Source: Bolinopsis microptera
Lineage: Eukaryota > Ctenophora > Tentaculata > Lobata > Bolinopsidae
Length of the DNA stretch: 64,000 nt
Direction: 5' to 3'
Assembly (NCBI RefSeq): GCF_026151205.1
Contig: NC_087082.1
Location: 18,879,401-18,943,400 of the forward strand
Positions within the stretch are counted from its first letter, which is position 1; each line of letters starts with the position of its first letter. Position numbers and translations under genes: made by a program. The notes beneath the pieces are model-generated. The model did not search any database. It worked only from the letters and a program-made list of their open reading frames with translations, and had not been told where the DNA came from. Below are positions 50,152 to 60,044 of the stretch, piece by piece.

Positions 50152-50650
50152 TTACTTAAAGACCGCAAACCGATTGTGGAGAGTGCACAACCTCGTCAGG
50201 CCAAGCATCCCTGATACTAACATCTCTGGCGGGATCCTCTCTGCCTCCTCCGCCGTTTCTCTCAGCACCCTTATCTCTTGTACGTACCATCCCAGGAACT
50301 TCTTATTGCCTCTCATGTCCGACTTGTAGTGACCATGACCTCTTCCTGGTGGAATCTTTTCCTCTCTCACCAATCTTTCACACTCCTCCTTTATTCTCTC
50401 CGCCAGGTATGTTCTCTGACCTCCTATCTGAGTCTCGATGAACTTCATGATAGCAATCACGTCCTCCTTCGTTCTCGCCTCCCTCATCATTTGCTTCATC
50501 CATCCCCTCGAAACAGTCATCAGGTCTCTCCCGTGTTGCACCACATCTTTATTCTCGAACACGTCTCTCCTAATGCTTTCGTTAGCAGCCTTCTCCTTCC
50601 TAGACAGCTTGTCAACGTATCTGTCGAGAGAAAACTTCAGATGTACTCAT
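50152..50650 (-). CDS. Coiled-coil protein C-terminal exon, copy 1
   Basis: From acceptor-like TCTCGACAG (~50617-50625): KLSRKEKAANESIRRDVFEN, KDVVQHGRDLMTVSRGWMKQ, MMREARTKEDVIAIMKFIET, QIGGQRTYLAERIKEECERL, VREEKIPPGRGHGHYKSDMR, then KKFLGWYVQEIRVLRETAEE, AERIPPEMLVSGMLGL, TRLCTLHNRFAVFK and stop. The residues are helix-forming and charged throughout. Upstream it is cut off by block Q at ~50640 (KFSL| then unrelated repeat), so the 5' part is missing. The second copy (53647-54250) keeps the 5' part but is cut off earlier at the 3' side. The two may come from one gene. Family unknown. Confidence 0.5.
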
Positions 50651-51304
50651 TTGATAGTGATCAAGTGCTTCTAAACAAAACTGGAATAATTCATAGTCAT
50701 AACATAACTTATGTTACATGCATAACCAGTTCCTCTGTATAATATATTATATTCCTTTTTGCAGTGGTCTTACTTCTTGTGGTTCTGTGAGGATCAAGCA
50801 AAGTTTGAAAAACAGATAAAGAAATACGATGATCTAAATAAACATAAAAGAAAAATGAAGACAAAAAATACAAGTAACATCAAAATAAAGATTAAGATTT
50901 TCAAATAAAGAAGATATATATGGAAGTTAAAAATAGCGAGATTATAAAGAAAAAGATTCAGATTGAAAGATATAAAGATATAATAAGATATAAAGATATT
51001 ATATAAAGATATAAATAGTAATAATAAGAAAGATTATTATGTTCTGTCCACTCTCTAACATGGAAATGACACTATCGATGTTCATAATGGGACATGTGAA
51101 TTTCCATGCTGATTGTTGGGTTAGGGTTGTGTCATTGTTGTGTACCGGGGTTCTTATCAGTGATGAACAATTGAAACGATCAATTCCTATAACCTAAAGG
51201 CTATTAATATGATTAGTTAACAATATAAAATCATATATCAATATATAACACTGATTTATGACAGTATAATTCAGCTGACGACTTGATGTGGCTGCACTGA
51301 ACAT

Positions 51305-51459
51305 TCATTTATGATCGATGTCCTTGCACCTTACATGTCTTGACAGGGTGGTAGGTGTCTTGAATTCCTTTTGACATGAGGTGCATCTTAATGGCTTTTC
51401 AGCCCAATGCTTACAATCTAAATCAAGTACATACTTCAGTACGCTTCTGGAGGCTTCCC
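51305..51459 (-). CDS. C2HC zinc-finger last exon, copy Q
   Basis: After TTTTAAAG (the consensus copies have TTTTACAG): EASRSVLKYVLDLDCKHWAE, KPLRCTSCQKEFKTPTTLSR, HVRCKDIDHK and stop. CxxC...F....LxRHxxxC is a C2HC/C2H2-like finger at a protein C terminus, preceded by a short helix. The same exon is intact at 55478-55631 and broken at 59490-59640. The C-to-A change in the acceptor may weaken splicing here. It is presumably DNA- or protein-binding. Confidence 0.6.
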
Positions 51460-51610
51460 TTTAAAATAAATTGATCAAGAGCGACATGTTTTATGTAAAT
51501 GTCACTGTCATCAAGTTCAGTTGAATGAATCTGAGTGTATGAAATTGCGATAAGGATTCAGATTAATAATAAACATCGCTTCGAAAATCTTTCTTCTGAC
51601 AGTATTGGGC

Positions 51611-51867
51611 TCAATTCTTAGTGTTCATGGTATGAAACCCACCATAACCAAAGTGAAACCTATAGGTGTCGTCATCTTTTTCATTCTTTCTAGACGCCCA
51701 TACCATGACAAATCTGTTTTCTGTAAGCTCATCACCACATGTACTTTCATAGGTAATTGGGCTTTTCTTTAAGTGACTAGTTCTCATGAATTTTCGTAAC
51801 TTCACTTCCGGATCTGCAAGTATTTTGACATAACACCGTACAGGTGACAGCCCGGCAGGCAAGATGT
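51611..51867 (-). CDS. LADPEV terminal exon, copy Q
   Basis: Acceptor CATTTCAG, then ILPAGLSPVRCYVKILADPE, VKLRKFMRTSHLKKSPITYE, STCGDELTENRFVMVWASRK, NEKDDDTYRFHFGYGGFHTM, NTKN and stop. The copy at 59788-60044 has SVQ for MVW and is otherwise almost identical. Exons at 42893-43032 and ~54965-55145 match only the second half and continue into a splice donor, so two forms of this exon exist. The alternation of strands and charged loops looks like a compact domain, but I do not recognise it. Confidence 0.55.
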
Positions 51868-53024
51868 CTGAAATGATACACACAACAAGATTAGAATTAA
51901 ATTGATATTTCACAATCTGTTCTAGAATAATAATCTGGATTTTAAAACGGTCATTTTGTATTATGTTCCTGTTATGTTAATTACCATTAACTTGAGCCAG
52001 CAACTCTGTTGGTGCCTGCAAGAAACTCTCAGCTCTGTCTCTAGTCTTTCCGCTGTCTTGCTGGTAATTGGTGTTCTATTTATAACCATCCCCTCAAGGG
52101 TAAAAGTGCAGCCAGGGTGGACTATACTGCTTTACTGCATCTTTTAAGTGGTTTTCCTCCGAAATATTATGTCGTATATTAATATGCGGCATATGAAATT
52201 GACCTGGGCATTTGAATGCTCATATTATTTTTACATTTTCTGAATAGATAAGTAAAGCGATAAGAGTCACAAATAAATTTAGTGTTCTCCTCTTCAGTCC
52301 CCTTCACCGTGTTGTCCTGGGTCGGGTGGTGGCCTCCTCCTCTGCTCTGGGACCTTGGGTGGAGGAGGTTTGAAGGGCCTGCTCCTTGTTTACATTAACC
52401 TTGTATTTCACATAAGACAGTTGAATGTTTGAATGGAGTGGCTAGATAGATATATGATCTATTATATATGTATAAGATCGGCATAACTATTAACCTTATA
52501 AACCTATTATATAATATAGGTATATAGATGAACAATGCGAATTTGACTGGTGAGCTGAAATATATATATCTTATAAATTACGTTCTTGTTGGATATTTGA
52601 ACAACAGGGCTGTTTTTTATGTTATTTTCGTTTTTGATGTGCGAAGCCACAAACCTATTGATACACACAATTTCGCTGGTGTTTTGCAAGTATTGACAAC
52701 TAACAGATAACAACTAATTAATATATTTACTCTCAAGAGACATTTACCAAATAGTTGTCAGTGTCTGTTGTGTGAATAATATTGGTATTACCTGCCGACG
52801 TAAGAGACTTTTCTTACTTTTATGTTCTTCACCAGTCATTCCTTGCTAATTGAGTGATTGAATGAAAAATGAATGATTGAATGAAATAGAACTTTAAACT
52901 TTTAAATGTTCGTGAAATAATACATTTTTCAAAGAGTTGATGTATGAATACATTCTCAAAACGCGTATTTTGTCATTGTATTGCATTCTACAGTCCAAGG
53001 GACCAATGATTTAAGTGCAAAGCT

Positions 53025-53145
53025 GGCCTCATACATGCTGAGTGTGGGCCGATAAAACAAACCTGGCCTCAGCCACCCTTAGTGTGGGCCGATAAAACAA
53101 ACCTGGCTTCAGTCACCCTTAGTGTGGGCCGATAAAACAAACAGC
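53025..53145. repeat. ~40-bp tandem repeat, three copies
   Basis: CCTGGCCTCAGCCACCCTTA with GTGTGGGCCGATAAAACAAA, three imperfect units. Block T has a single unit at 63347-63380. Confidence 0.85.
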
Positions 53146-53646
53146 AATTTTTGCTACTTTTTATACAAAATATCAAGAGAATTTAGCCCTACACCATATT
53201 CTGAAGTTTTATAAAAAAGACCTGTAACCCACATTAAGTTCATTTTTAGTTATTTGGGAAAATACATTTCACTCCTACAATTAATGATATTTTTAAGTGC
53301 GGTTTTTTTACCCCATTTAATATTATTTTAATAGGTTTTTTAGATAGAAAGGTTTTAACCAACTATTTTTGGTTAGCAAAACTTAAAAGAATAAGTTCTG
53401 TCATAAAGTGTTATTGGTTAATTCATTAAGTTTTATGACAGTAAGCCTGTAAGTTCTCATTACAGGCAGGTATGTAATCACTGTCTAAAGTGGGAATGAT
53501 GAGTAGCTTACCGTTATACTGGCAATCGCGCTTCTGATTCTATCGAAGTCTTTCTCTACGGGAGGTAAGAGGCTCGTAGGAAAAACCAGTACGCAGTATG
53601 ATGACAGCCGCCGGGATTTGGTCCTCCGCCGTTTCTCTCAGCACCC
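53146..53646. other. Block Q end and unrecognised spacer
   Basis: Up to ~53480 this matches 63395-63700. 53480-53646 shows no gene. Confidence 0.5.
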
Positions 53647-54250
53647 TTATCTCTTGTACGTACCATCCCAGGAACTTCCTATAATCCTATTGCCTCTCAT
53701 GTCCGACTTGTAGTGACCATGAACTCTTCCTGGTGGAATCTTTTCCTCTCTCACCAATCTTTCACACTCCTCCTTTATTCTCTCCGCCAGGTATGTTCTC
53801 TGACCTCCTATCTGAGTCTCGATAAACTTCAGGATAGCAATCACGTCCTCCTTCGTTCTCGCCTCCCTCATCATTTGCTTCATCCATCCCCTCGAAACAG
53901 TCATCAGGTCTCTCCCGTGTTGCACCACATCTTTATTCTCGAACACGTCTCTCCTAATGCTTTCGTTAGCAGCCTTCTCCTTCCTAGACAGCTTGTCAAC
54001 GTATCTGTCGAGAGAAAACTTCTCCACCTGCCTGCTGCTGTGATAGTGGGTAGGTGGAGGAGGAGGAGGCCCGAGGCCGTTCCCGATGGTACTGGTGGGT
54101 CCTTCTCCGCTGTGGTGGCTGCTGCTCTCTGGTCTCCCTCACTATTACTCTTCTCTTCACTCCTCTCTGTTGTTCCCCTGCCACTGGTTCCTGTTTCTCT
54201 TCTTCTTTCTTTTTCTCTCTCACAGGACTTAAATTTACCTTCTCTCATTT
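53647..54250 (-). CDS. Coiled-coil protein, copy 2 (5' part kept)
   Basis: A minus frame of ~125 codons, VEKFSLDRYVDKLSRKEKAA, NESIRRDVFENKDVVQHGRD and onwards, near-identical to copy 1 up to KSDMRGN. There an extra sequence (ATAATCCTATTG in place of TTATTG on the plus strand) shifts the frame. 5' of it, 54040-54250 encodes Arg/Glu/Pro-rich low-complexity sequence in other frames (KKEEEKQEPVAGEQQRGVKR), perhaps an upstream exon. Plus-strand frames here are antisense. The 3' end stops near 53600, so this copy lacks RFAVFK. Confidence 0.5.
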
Positions 54251-54393
54251 TGGTGACTTATCTTGGCCCCAGTGGGACAGTGTTTGAATATGAGTACGAA
54301 GACAGATTTTTAGAGAAAATTATGTATGTGAATTATCACAAGTAATATTTTGTTATACTATTTCTGTATAATTCATACTTAATAAAGGTATTC

Positions 54394-54600
54394 CTAATAA
54401 ATGATAATGTATTCATACCTTTGAGAAAAATCCTGTAATCTTCTTAGAGTTTGTGTCGTCTCGGCAGGCAGTCTCATTGCGGCGCAGATTGGTCTGGTTT
54501 CCGCAACGTCGCTCACATCTTGAACACTTGTAGTCTGGCTTTTCTGGGATCCTCGCGAAACAGCTTCACATACTTCACTACTGTTTTTCAACAGTAGAGT
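54394..54600 (-). pseudogene. Diverged zinc-finger exon
   Basis: One frame reads RIPEKPDYKCSRCERRCGNQ, TNLRRNETACRDDTNSKKIT, GFFSK and ends at a GTATGA donor (54417). The CxxC...LRRxxxxxC layout and the preceding KYVKLF...EKP match the zinc-finger exon at 51.3/55.5 kb, but the helix before the finger is in a different frame, so one or two bases have been gained or lost. Unlike the other copies it ends at a donor, not a stop. Confidence 0.45.
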
Positions 54601-54780
54601 TCCTATTGAAAGCTTTTACATTCTCTGTAAAGATTGACATTATGTTAATAAATCTTTGATAGAAATCATTGCGAATGTAAAACTTCTTAATTTCACCATA
54701 TTCATTATTTTAAAACGTTTTTTTTTTCCCTCAAAGTTAAAGCAATTTATTTATGATTAAAAGTGTGTTGCTGAACAAAC

Positions 54781-54935
54781 CTGTCCTAACAGCGAGTCTG
54801 CGTCTTTTAACCTTCTCTTCTTTAAGCTCCAATCGAACAATTTTTAATTCCTCCTTTAGTTGTTCGATTAAAGCTGCCTGCTCTTTGGCAGCCTCTTTCA
54901 CCTTATCTTCTATCAACCTTTCTATTGACACCCAG
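54781..54935 (-). CDS. Coiled-coil exon
   Basis: SIERLIEDKVKEAAKEQAAL, IEQLKEELKIVRLELKEEKV, KRRRLAVRT, ending at donor GTTTGT (54780). The heptad pattern of I/L/V with E/K is clear for ~45 residues, so a dimerising coil is likely. The acceptor is uncertain (around GTGTCAATAG). It lies between two zinc-finger-type exons on the same strand and could be part of one gene with them. Confidence 0.45.
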
Positions 54936-54959
54936 AGATAAGGTGAAAGATCAAAAAAT

Positions 54960-55640
54960 TTATATTACCTTCATGAAAGTGTTCATGGTATGGAACCCAC
55001 CATAACCAAAGTGAAACCTGATGTGGTTTTGGCAAATCAGACATTAAGTGACATTCCTACAATCTTTTTCGTTCTTTTTACACGCCTGTGCACTGATAAA
55101 TCTGTTTTCTGTAAGCTCATCACCAGTTACACAGGTTTCTATTATCTGCAAAGTTTATTTTTGTCTAAGAAAAAAAAAACATTTATGTTCAATTACAACA
55201 ATATCATATCACTATTATAAACATGATAATATTGTTATTCTAGTACTATTAACGTTGGTAGAATAACGATAATTTATATTCAATATAACGTTAACAATAA
55301 GATATAAAGATATTATATAAAGATATAAATAATAATAATAAGAAAGATTATTATGTTCTGTCCACTCTCTAACATGGAAATGACACTATCGATGTTCATA
55401 ATGGGACATGTGAATTTCCATGGCTGATTTATGACAGTATAATTCAGCTGACGACTTGATGTGGCTGCACTGAACATTCATTTATGATCGATGTCCTTGC
55501 ACCTTACATGTCTTGACAGAGTGGTAGGTGTCTTGAATTCCTTTTGACATGAGGTGCATCTTAATGGCTTTTCAGCCCAATGCTTACAATCTAAATCAAG
55601 TACATACTTTAGTACGCTTCTGGAGGCTTCCCTGTAAAAT
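54960..55640. repeat. Segmental duplication block S
   Basis: 54965-55145 repeats the FGYGG exon i region of 42890-43030 (with ATCTGATGTGG... inserted mid-exon, breaking it). 55150-55345 matches 43040-43200 and a fragment of the 290-bp repeat. 55340-55640 matches 51040-51465 with the central part deleted, and ends in the zinc-finger exon. Confidence 0.85.
55478..55631 (-). CDS. C2HC zinc-finger last exon, copy S (intact)
   Basis: Acceptor TATTTTACAG, then EASRSVLKYVLDLDCKHWAE, KPLRCTSCQKEFKTPTTLSR, HVRCKDIDHK, TGA at 55478-55480. This is the best of three copies, with splice site, frame and stop all intact. It directly follows the 249-codon frame at 55609-56358 on the same strand, across a potential 46-bp intron (GTAAGG...TTTACAG), though that particular join would not keep the finger in frame. 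Confidence 0.6.
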
Positions 55641-56358
55641 AAGGGTAGGTTATTGATAAATATAAATAGTGCCTTACTATCTTTTCAGCGATTTGAACCC
55701 GTAGTCTTTCGAAGTCTTTTTCTCTATCGGTAGTAGTTTTCGTGGAATACAAGCACAAATAGCGTACTCTCTTGGTTGGACGTGTTCCTCTTTTTCTGTG
55801 TACGAGCATCTTGATAGACTTGCTGGCTCTATCTCCTAGTACATTCCTCTTCTGATTGAGGTAATTCTCTATCATTGACTGTTTTTTTTCTTTATGCACA
55901 GATATGTCCACTTTTTTACAAAAAGCTTTGAAAAATTCAATCTCTTGTTTACTGCCGTTGACTTCAACCCAGGCACATACTGGTATGAGGTGCTCTTTTA
56001 TTCTGATTGATGGTTCTGGTAAAACCTCCACAGGGTCCTCAGTCGGTAACGCCAACGAATATGGAGTTGGTACGCCCAGTGCCTCATCGTGAGCCACCTG
56101 GCACTCCATCCTTGTGACCGTTTTCCTGAGCAGGAGATTCCGTTTTGGGTCCTTCATAGCCTCCTTTAGTGCGATATACTTTTCAGCGGTTAGTGGTCTA
56201 CGTTTGGCACGCTTCCGCTTAAAGACGTTGTTAACCTGGCTCTGAGTCAACTGAAGCCCATTTTGCGCGAATAATCTCTGCCAATCTTTACAAGAAATGT
56301 TTTTTGACAATGGAAATGCATTAATGGTCTTTATCATTTTTATAGCATCAAGTTGCAT
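55632..56358 (-). CDS. Unknown basic protein, ~235 codons open
   Basis: ATG at 56356-56358; a second in-frame ATG follows. It reads TINAFPLSKNISCKDWQRLF, AQNGLQLTQSQVNNVFKRKR, AKRRPLTAEKYIALKEAMKD, then VARM-like linker sequence and a second folded part (HLIPVCAWVEVNGSKQEIEF, FKAFCKKVDISVHKEKKQSM, KSIKMLVHRKRGTRPTKRVR, YLCLYSTKTTTDREKDFERL). The donor GTAAGG in KI|VRHY is a likely exon end. The gag-like exon (56369-56632) ends at GTGAGC only 10 bases upstream; removing 40 bases (GTGAGC...ATAAAG) would join DKKMK to TINAFP in frame. Family unknown; strongly basic, so possibly nucleic-acid-binding. Confidence 0.5.
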
Positions 56359-56368
56359 TCTTGCTCAC

Positions 56369-56632
56369 CTTCATCTTTTTATCTACCACGTTTCTTGCAT
56401 GTTGGTATTCTGAAACATCAGTTGTTCCATCCTCCTTTTTAGCTTTTGTCTCACTCTTATTTAGCATGTAGACTTCTTTCACCTTGGCTCCCCCGCAAGT
56501 GATAAATAGCCCCAACTTCCTAGTATCATCTGTCTCTCCCAGCCCCATCCCCATAATGTAGAACTCGAGATCTTCGACCCATTCCTCATAATTCTGTCCC
56601 TCAGCAAATACTCTCATACCCACGTGTGCCAT
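56369..56632 (-). CDS. Gag-like exon 1 (retrotransposon-derived?)
   Basis: ATG at 56630-56632: MAHVGMRVFAEGQNYEEWVE, DLEFYIMGMGLGETDDTRKL, GLFITCGGAKVKEVYMLNKS, ETKAKKEDGTTDVSEYQHAR, NVVDKKMK, then a strong donor (AAG|GTGAGC). The pattern WVEDLEFYI...D..RKLGLFITxGGAKVKEVY is like the capsid N-terminal region of Ty3/gypsy Gag. No protease or reverse transcriptase of that type lies nearby and there are no LTRs, so it may be a domesticated gag exon or a relic. Confidence 0.55.
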
Positions 56633-56729
56633 CTTTTCACCTCGTCGCCAATAATGTATCTTCTATAGGACTCACAGAAACTAAACATATAGCTCAAAGC
56701 TGAACCCCTGAAGTTAATAAGTTAGTACA

Positions 56730-56890
56730 ATGCAATACTAACCCTAACTGTAACCCCAACCCTTACTCTAACCAATTAAGCCGATTGGTTAGTGAGGCAT
56801 CAATCATCATGTCCCCTCTAATGCTCTAATGTCGCCAAATGTCGACATATGTCGACATATGCCGACATTTGCCGACAATATACGCTGTGT
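56730..56890. repeat. Telomere-like tract and GTCGACAT repeats
   Basis: 56736-56780 reads as degenerate CCCTAA units (ACTAACCCTAACTGTAACCC, ACCCTTACTCTAACC). 56828-56880 has seven near-tandem copies of (T)GTCGACATA or (T)GCCGACAT, partly self-complementary. Confidence 0.65.
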
Positions 56891-57214
56891 GGGGTACCGA
56901 CTTTCGCAAGCATACAGATTTTGCTTTAATATAGGCAGAATATGCCAATCAAAAAGCCAAATCTCAATCTGCAGAGTTCAAGATTTTTTCATTGGTTTTT
57001 AAAAACAGTAAAAGACATATACTATTTTAAATTTCAATTAAACTCAATGTAAGATACATTGAATCACTTCAGGTCAGTTCAAAGGAGGTCGCCGGCTTTG
57101 AAGATTAATTTGTATCGGCGTCCCTGGGATACTTCTGGCATGGGACATATACTTAACAGCTGCTTTTTAGTCACCTCGGACTCTGGCTTCCCCCAAGGCT
57201 CAAAATGTAATTTA
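56891..57214. other. Intergenic, no gene seen
   Basis: AT-rich with no supportable exon. Confidence 0.4.
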
Positions 57215-57565
57215 CTAGTCAATGCAATTGACTTGTAAAATTGCACGACAATTCCATTGACATAGTCTTATCACATGATAAGATCCACTAGCTGGAACGA
57301 TAACACCTTCATTCGTGCTCTCTGCAACTTGACTAGCAATGGCTTCATCTGGTTCAGAGCGTGAAGATACATCAGGAATAATAGGATTATTTCTTCTCTT
57401 TGTAGATTGTGTTACAATATCTTCATCTGGTTCAGAGCGTGAAGATTCATCAGGAATAATAGGATTATTTCTTCTTTTTGTAGGTTGTGTTACAATATCA
57501 TTGTGTGTTAGAAGACATTGTAAAAGTAAAATTGTAGCTATAAAAGGTAGTAAAAGATTGATGAG
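57215..57565 (-). CDS. Exon with a 26-residue tandem repeat
   Basis: An open frame without ATG, from after TGA to TAG. It begins with a hydrophobic run (LINLLLPFIATILLLQCLL), then two tandem 26-residue units (TKRRNNPIIPDESSRSEPDE and TKRRNNPIIPDVSSRSEPDE, each preceded by DIVTQ-P/S), then AIASQVAESTNEGVIVPASG and SYHVIRLCQWNCRAILQVNC. The DNA period is 78 bp (57341-57497). The units look like basic-acidic linker or nuclear-localisation-type repeats. The hydrophobic start may be intron sequence read by chance. Confidence 0.4.
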   Translation of the reverse strand, partial: LINLLLPFIATILLLQCLLTHNDIVTQPTKRRNNPIIPDESSRSEPDEDIVTQSTKRRNNPIIPDVSSRSEPDEAIASQVAESTNEGVIVPASGSYHVIRLCQWNCRAILQVNCID

Positions 57566-57582
57566 TCAATGAAAAAAGATTC

Positions 57583-57757
57583 AGAAATACGATGATCTAA
57601 ATAAACATAAAAGAAAAATGAAGACAAAAAAAACAAGTAACATCAAAATAAAGATTTTTTAATAAAGAAGATATAATGGAAGTTAAAAATAGCGAGATTA
57701 TAAAGAAAAAGATTCAGAATGAAAGATGTAAAGATATAATAAGATATAAAGATATCA
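57583..57757. repeat. ~290-bp dispersed repeat, copy 5
   Basis: TTCAGAAATACGATGATCTA, AGATATAATGGAAGTTAAAA, GAAAAAGATTCAGAATGAAA. It is truncated at its right side. Confidence 0.85.
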
Positions 57758-57992
57758 GCGACCTACATTGTCCTACAAATACCCTCTATCAGATCTAAAG
57801 TACTTAACAATCAGATCTAAAGTACTTAACTACAAAAAACTATATAATAAAGCTAACATTGACTCAGAAACATTGAAATGTAATTGTGCGACAAATCGTT
57901 ATACAGATCCTACTCATAAACATGTCATTACAGGAGAGCTATCAATGATCAGTAACGTCTGGTAGTGGAAGTAGTTTACAACAATTATCAGT

Positions 57993-58330
57993 CTATCTTA
58001 GCATTTGTATTAAATCTATTGCCAGGTGGTCCAACAAAAACTTCCTCAGACTCTGATAGTTCGAGTCAGCTACATTCCCCGGTGCACACAAAGCTTTTAA
58101 CAGCTTGAATATTTCAGCGTCACATTTAGACATGAACATCGCTACATTCTTTTTTATGATCAAGGTTCGCTCTGCTGCGTTACTGTTGTCGTCTGCTAGG
58201 TCCGGCACTGCCCCCATCCATGAATTAGTTAGGGCGTGAAATTCGAATCTTTCCACCCAGTTTATACATTTTAAAAATTCAACTAAATGAAGGCAGGAAA
58301 CTGCGATATTTTCAAAATTTCAAAGGTCAC
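57993..58330 (-). CDS. Gag-like exon 2
   Basis: From about 58290: LHLVEFLKCINWVERFEFHA, LTNSWMGAVPDLADDNSNAA, ERTLIIKKNVAMFMSKCDAE, IFKLLKALCAPGNVADSNYQ, SLRKFLLDHL, then a divergent end and a stop. WVERFEF...IFKLLKxLCAP...Y..L...L.DHL is the conserved capsid core of Ty3/gypsy-type Gag. Possible acceptors are ATATCGCAG and CTTCATTTAG. As with 56369-56632, no pol or LTRs are nearby. The two gag-like exons differ greatly, so they are not recent duplicates. Confidence 0.6.
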
Positions 58331-58377
58331 AGCAATTGTTTCATTTAAAAGATCTACATTTAATATAAATCCCTTAC

Positions 58378-58755
58378 TTGTAGAGCTCCATAGTCAGTGC
58401 CCGAATTTTATCTCTTTTGTCCTCCACAGGTAGTGAGTTGATGATGCTCCCTATTTGGAGCATTAAGACTTGTGAGGTGCTTATAATTAGTATTTACTGT
58501 GATTCCATTCAAATGATCTTCTATCTATATATTCTAGGGCCCGCCGCCCGGGAAAAGTATTCAACTTCAAGGCTGACTAACGTGTATTGTCCTTACCTCT
58601 GAATCTGGTCCTGCCAGCTCAGTCCAGGCTGGCTGACTTGAGAGACTTGGCTTTGGCTTCAGCTCTTCTAGCGTCTCGTTTATCTTGTCCATGAACTCGC
58701 TATCAAGCCTATCACGCTTCTCTTCTCTATCTGATTCCTGCTTTCTCTTTGTCAT
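58378..58755 (-). CDS. Two charged exons upstream of gag-like exon 2
   Basis: Exon 1 (58597-58755) has an ATG: MTKRKQESDREEKRDRLDSE, FMDKINETLEELKPKPSLSS, QPAWTELAGPDSE, then donor GAG|GTAAGG. Exon 2 (58378-58450 or -58468): LMLQIGSIINSLPVEDKRDK, IRALTMELYK, donor GTAAGG. Acceptors AAATAG or CACAAG are possible, but neither gives the phase expected from exon 1, so an exon may be missing between. Both are helical and charged. With 57993-58330 they may form the 5' end of a gag-derived gene. Confidence 0.45.
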
Positions 58756-59489
58756 CGTTCTGTGGATAACATTAAAAAAAAAGGTTCAAAATCAAGTTTT
58801 AATTTAGGTTTTTAGTTTTTTAACTAAAATAAATTAACGTCGGTAGGATAACAATAATTTATATTCAATATAACGTTAACAAGAGCCAAGGCAGATAAAG
58901 TTTTACCTAATTTATAATCAGTTCGAGTGGAATTAATTCGGTAAGCTCAGTCAGTATCTGAGCGGATTCAGATGTACTCATTTGATAGTGATCAAGAGCT
59001 TCCAAACAAAACTGGAATAATTCATAACATAACTTACGTTACATGTATAACCAGTCCCTCTGTATAATATATTATATTCCTTTTTGCAGTGGTCTTACTT
59101 CTTGTGGTTCTGTTAGGATCAAGCAAAGTTTGAAAAACAGATAAAGAAATACGATGATCTAAATAAACATAAAAGAAAAATGAAGACAAAAATACAAGTA
59201 ACATCAGAATAAAGATTAAGATATTTTAATAAAGAAGATATGGAAGTTAAAAATAGCGAGATTATAAAGAAAAAGATTCAGATTGAAAGATATAAAGATA
59301 TAATAAGATATAAAGATACTATATATAAAGATATAAATAATAATAATAAGAAAGATTATTATGTTCTGTCTACTCTCTAACATGGAAATGGCACTATCGA
59401 TGTTCATAATGGGACATGTGAATTTCCATGGCTGATTTATGACAGTATAATTCAGCTGACGACTTGATGTGGCTGCACTGAACATACAT

Positions 59490-59640
59490 TTATGATCGAT
59501 GTCCTTGCACCTTACATGTCTTGACAGGGTGGTGTCTTGAATTCCTTTTGACATGAGGTGCATCTTAATGGCTTTTCAGCCCAATGCTTACAATCTAAAT
59601 CAAGTACATACTTCAGTACGTTTCTGGAGGCTTCCCTGTA
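59490..59640 (-). pseudogene. Zinc-finger exon, copy T (broken)
   Basis: A 4-bp deletion within the finger (KTPTTLSRH becomes DTTLSRH in a shifted frame), and the TGA stop is changed to TGT (ATACATT instead of ATTCATT), so the frame runs on for ~45 further codons (CMFSAATSSRQL...). The acceptor TTTTACAG is intact. Confidence 0.65.
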
Positions 59641-59787
59641 AAATAAATTTATCAAGAGCGACATGTTTTATGTAAATGTCACTGTCATCAAGTTCAGTTG
59701 AATGAATCTGAGTGTATGAAATTGCGATTAGGGTTCAGATTAATAATAAACATCGCTTCGAAAATCTTACTTCTGACAGTATTGGGC

Positions 59788-60044
59788 TCAATTCTTAGTG
59801 TTCATGGTATGAAACCCACCATAACCAAAGTGAAACCTATAGGTGTCGTCATCTTTTTCATTCTTTCTAGACGCCTGTACACTGACAAATCTGTTTTCTG
59901 TAAGCTCATCACCACATGTACTTTCATAGGTAATTGGGCTTTTCTTTAAGTGACTAGTTCTCATGAATTTTCGTAACTTCACTTCCGGATCTGCAAGTAT
60001 TTTGACATAACACCGTACAGGTGACAGCCCGGCAGGCAAGATGT
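59788..60044 (-). CDS. LADPEV terminal exon, copy T
   Basis: Acceptor ATTTTAG (CAG in copy Q). Same 257-bp length as copy Q: ILPAGLSPVRCYVKILADPE to FHFGYGGFHTMNTKN and stop, with RFVSVQASRKN matching the 42.9-kb exon better than copy Q does. The frame is intact. It is followed (minus strand) by the broken zinc-finger exon. Confidence 0.55.

Larger units (their letters stand above)
50640..53480. repeat. Segmental duplication block Q
   Basis: Matches block T (about 58970-60803 plus 62971-63720), and in parts blocks P (43280-43712) and S (54960-55640). It contains a 290-bp repeat (50806-51034), the zinc-finger exon (51305-51459), the LADPEV terminal exon (51611-51867), a frameshifted DAVKQY exon (~52080-52400) and the GGGCCGATAAAACAAA repeat. 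The left edge cuts the coiled-coil gene at 50640. Confidence 0.9.
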
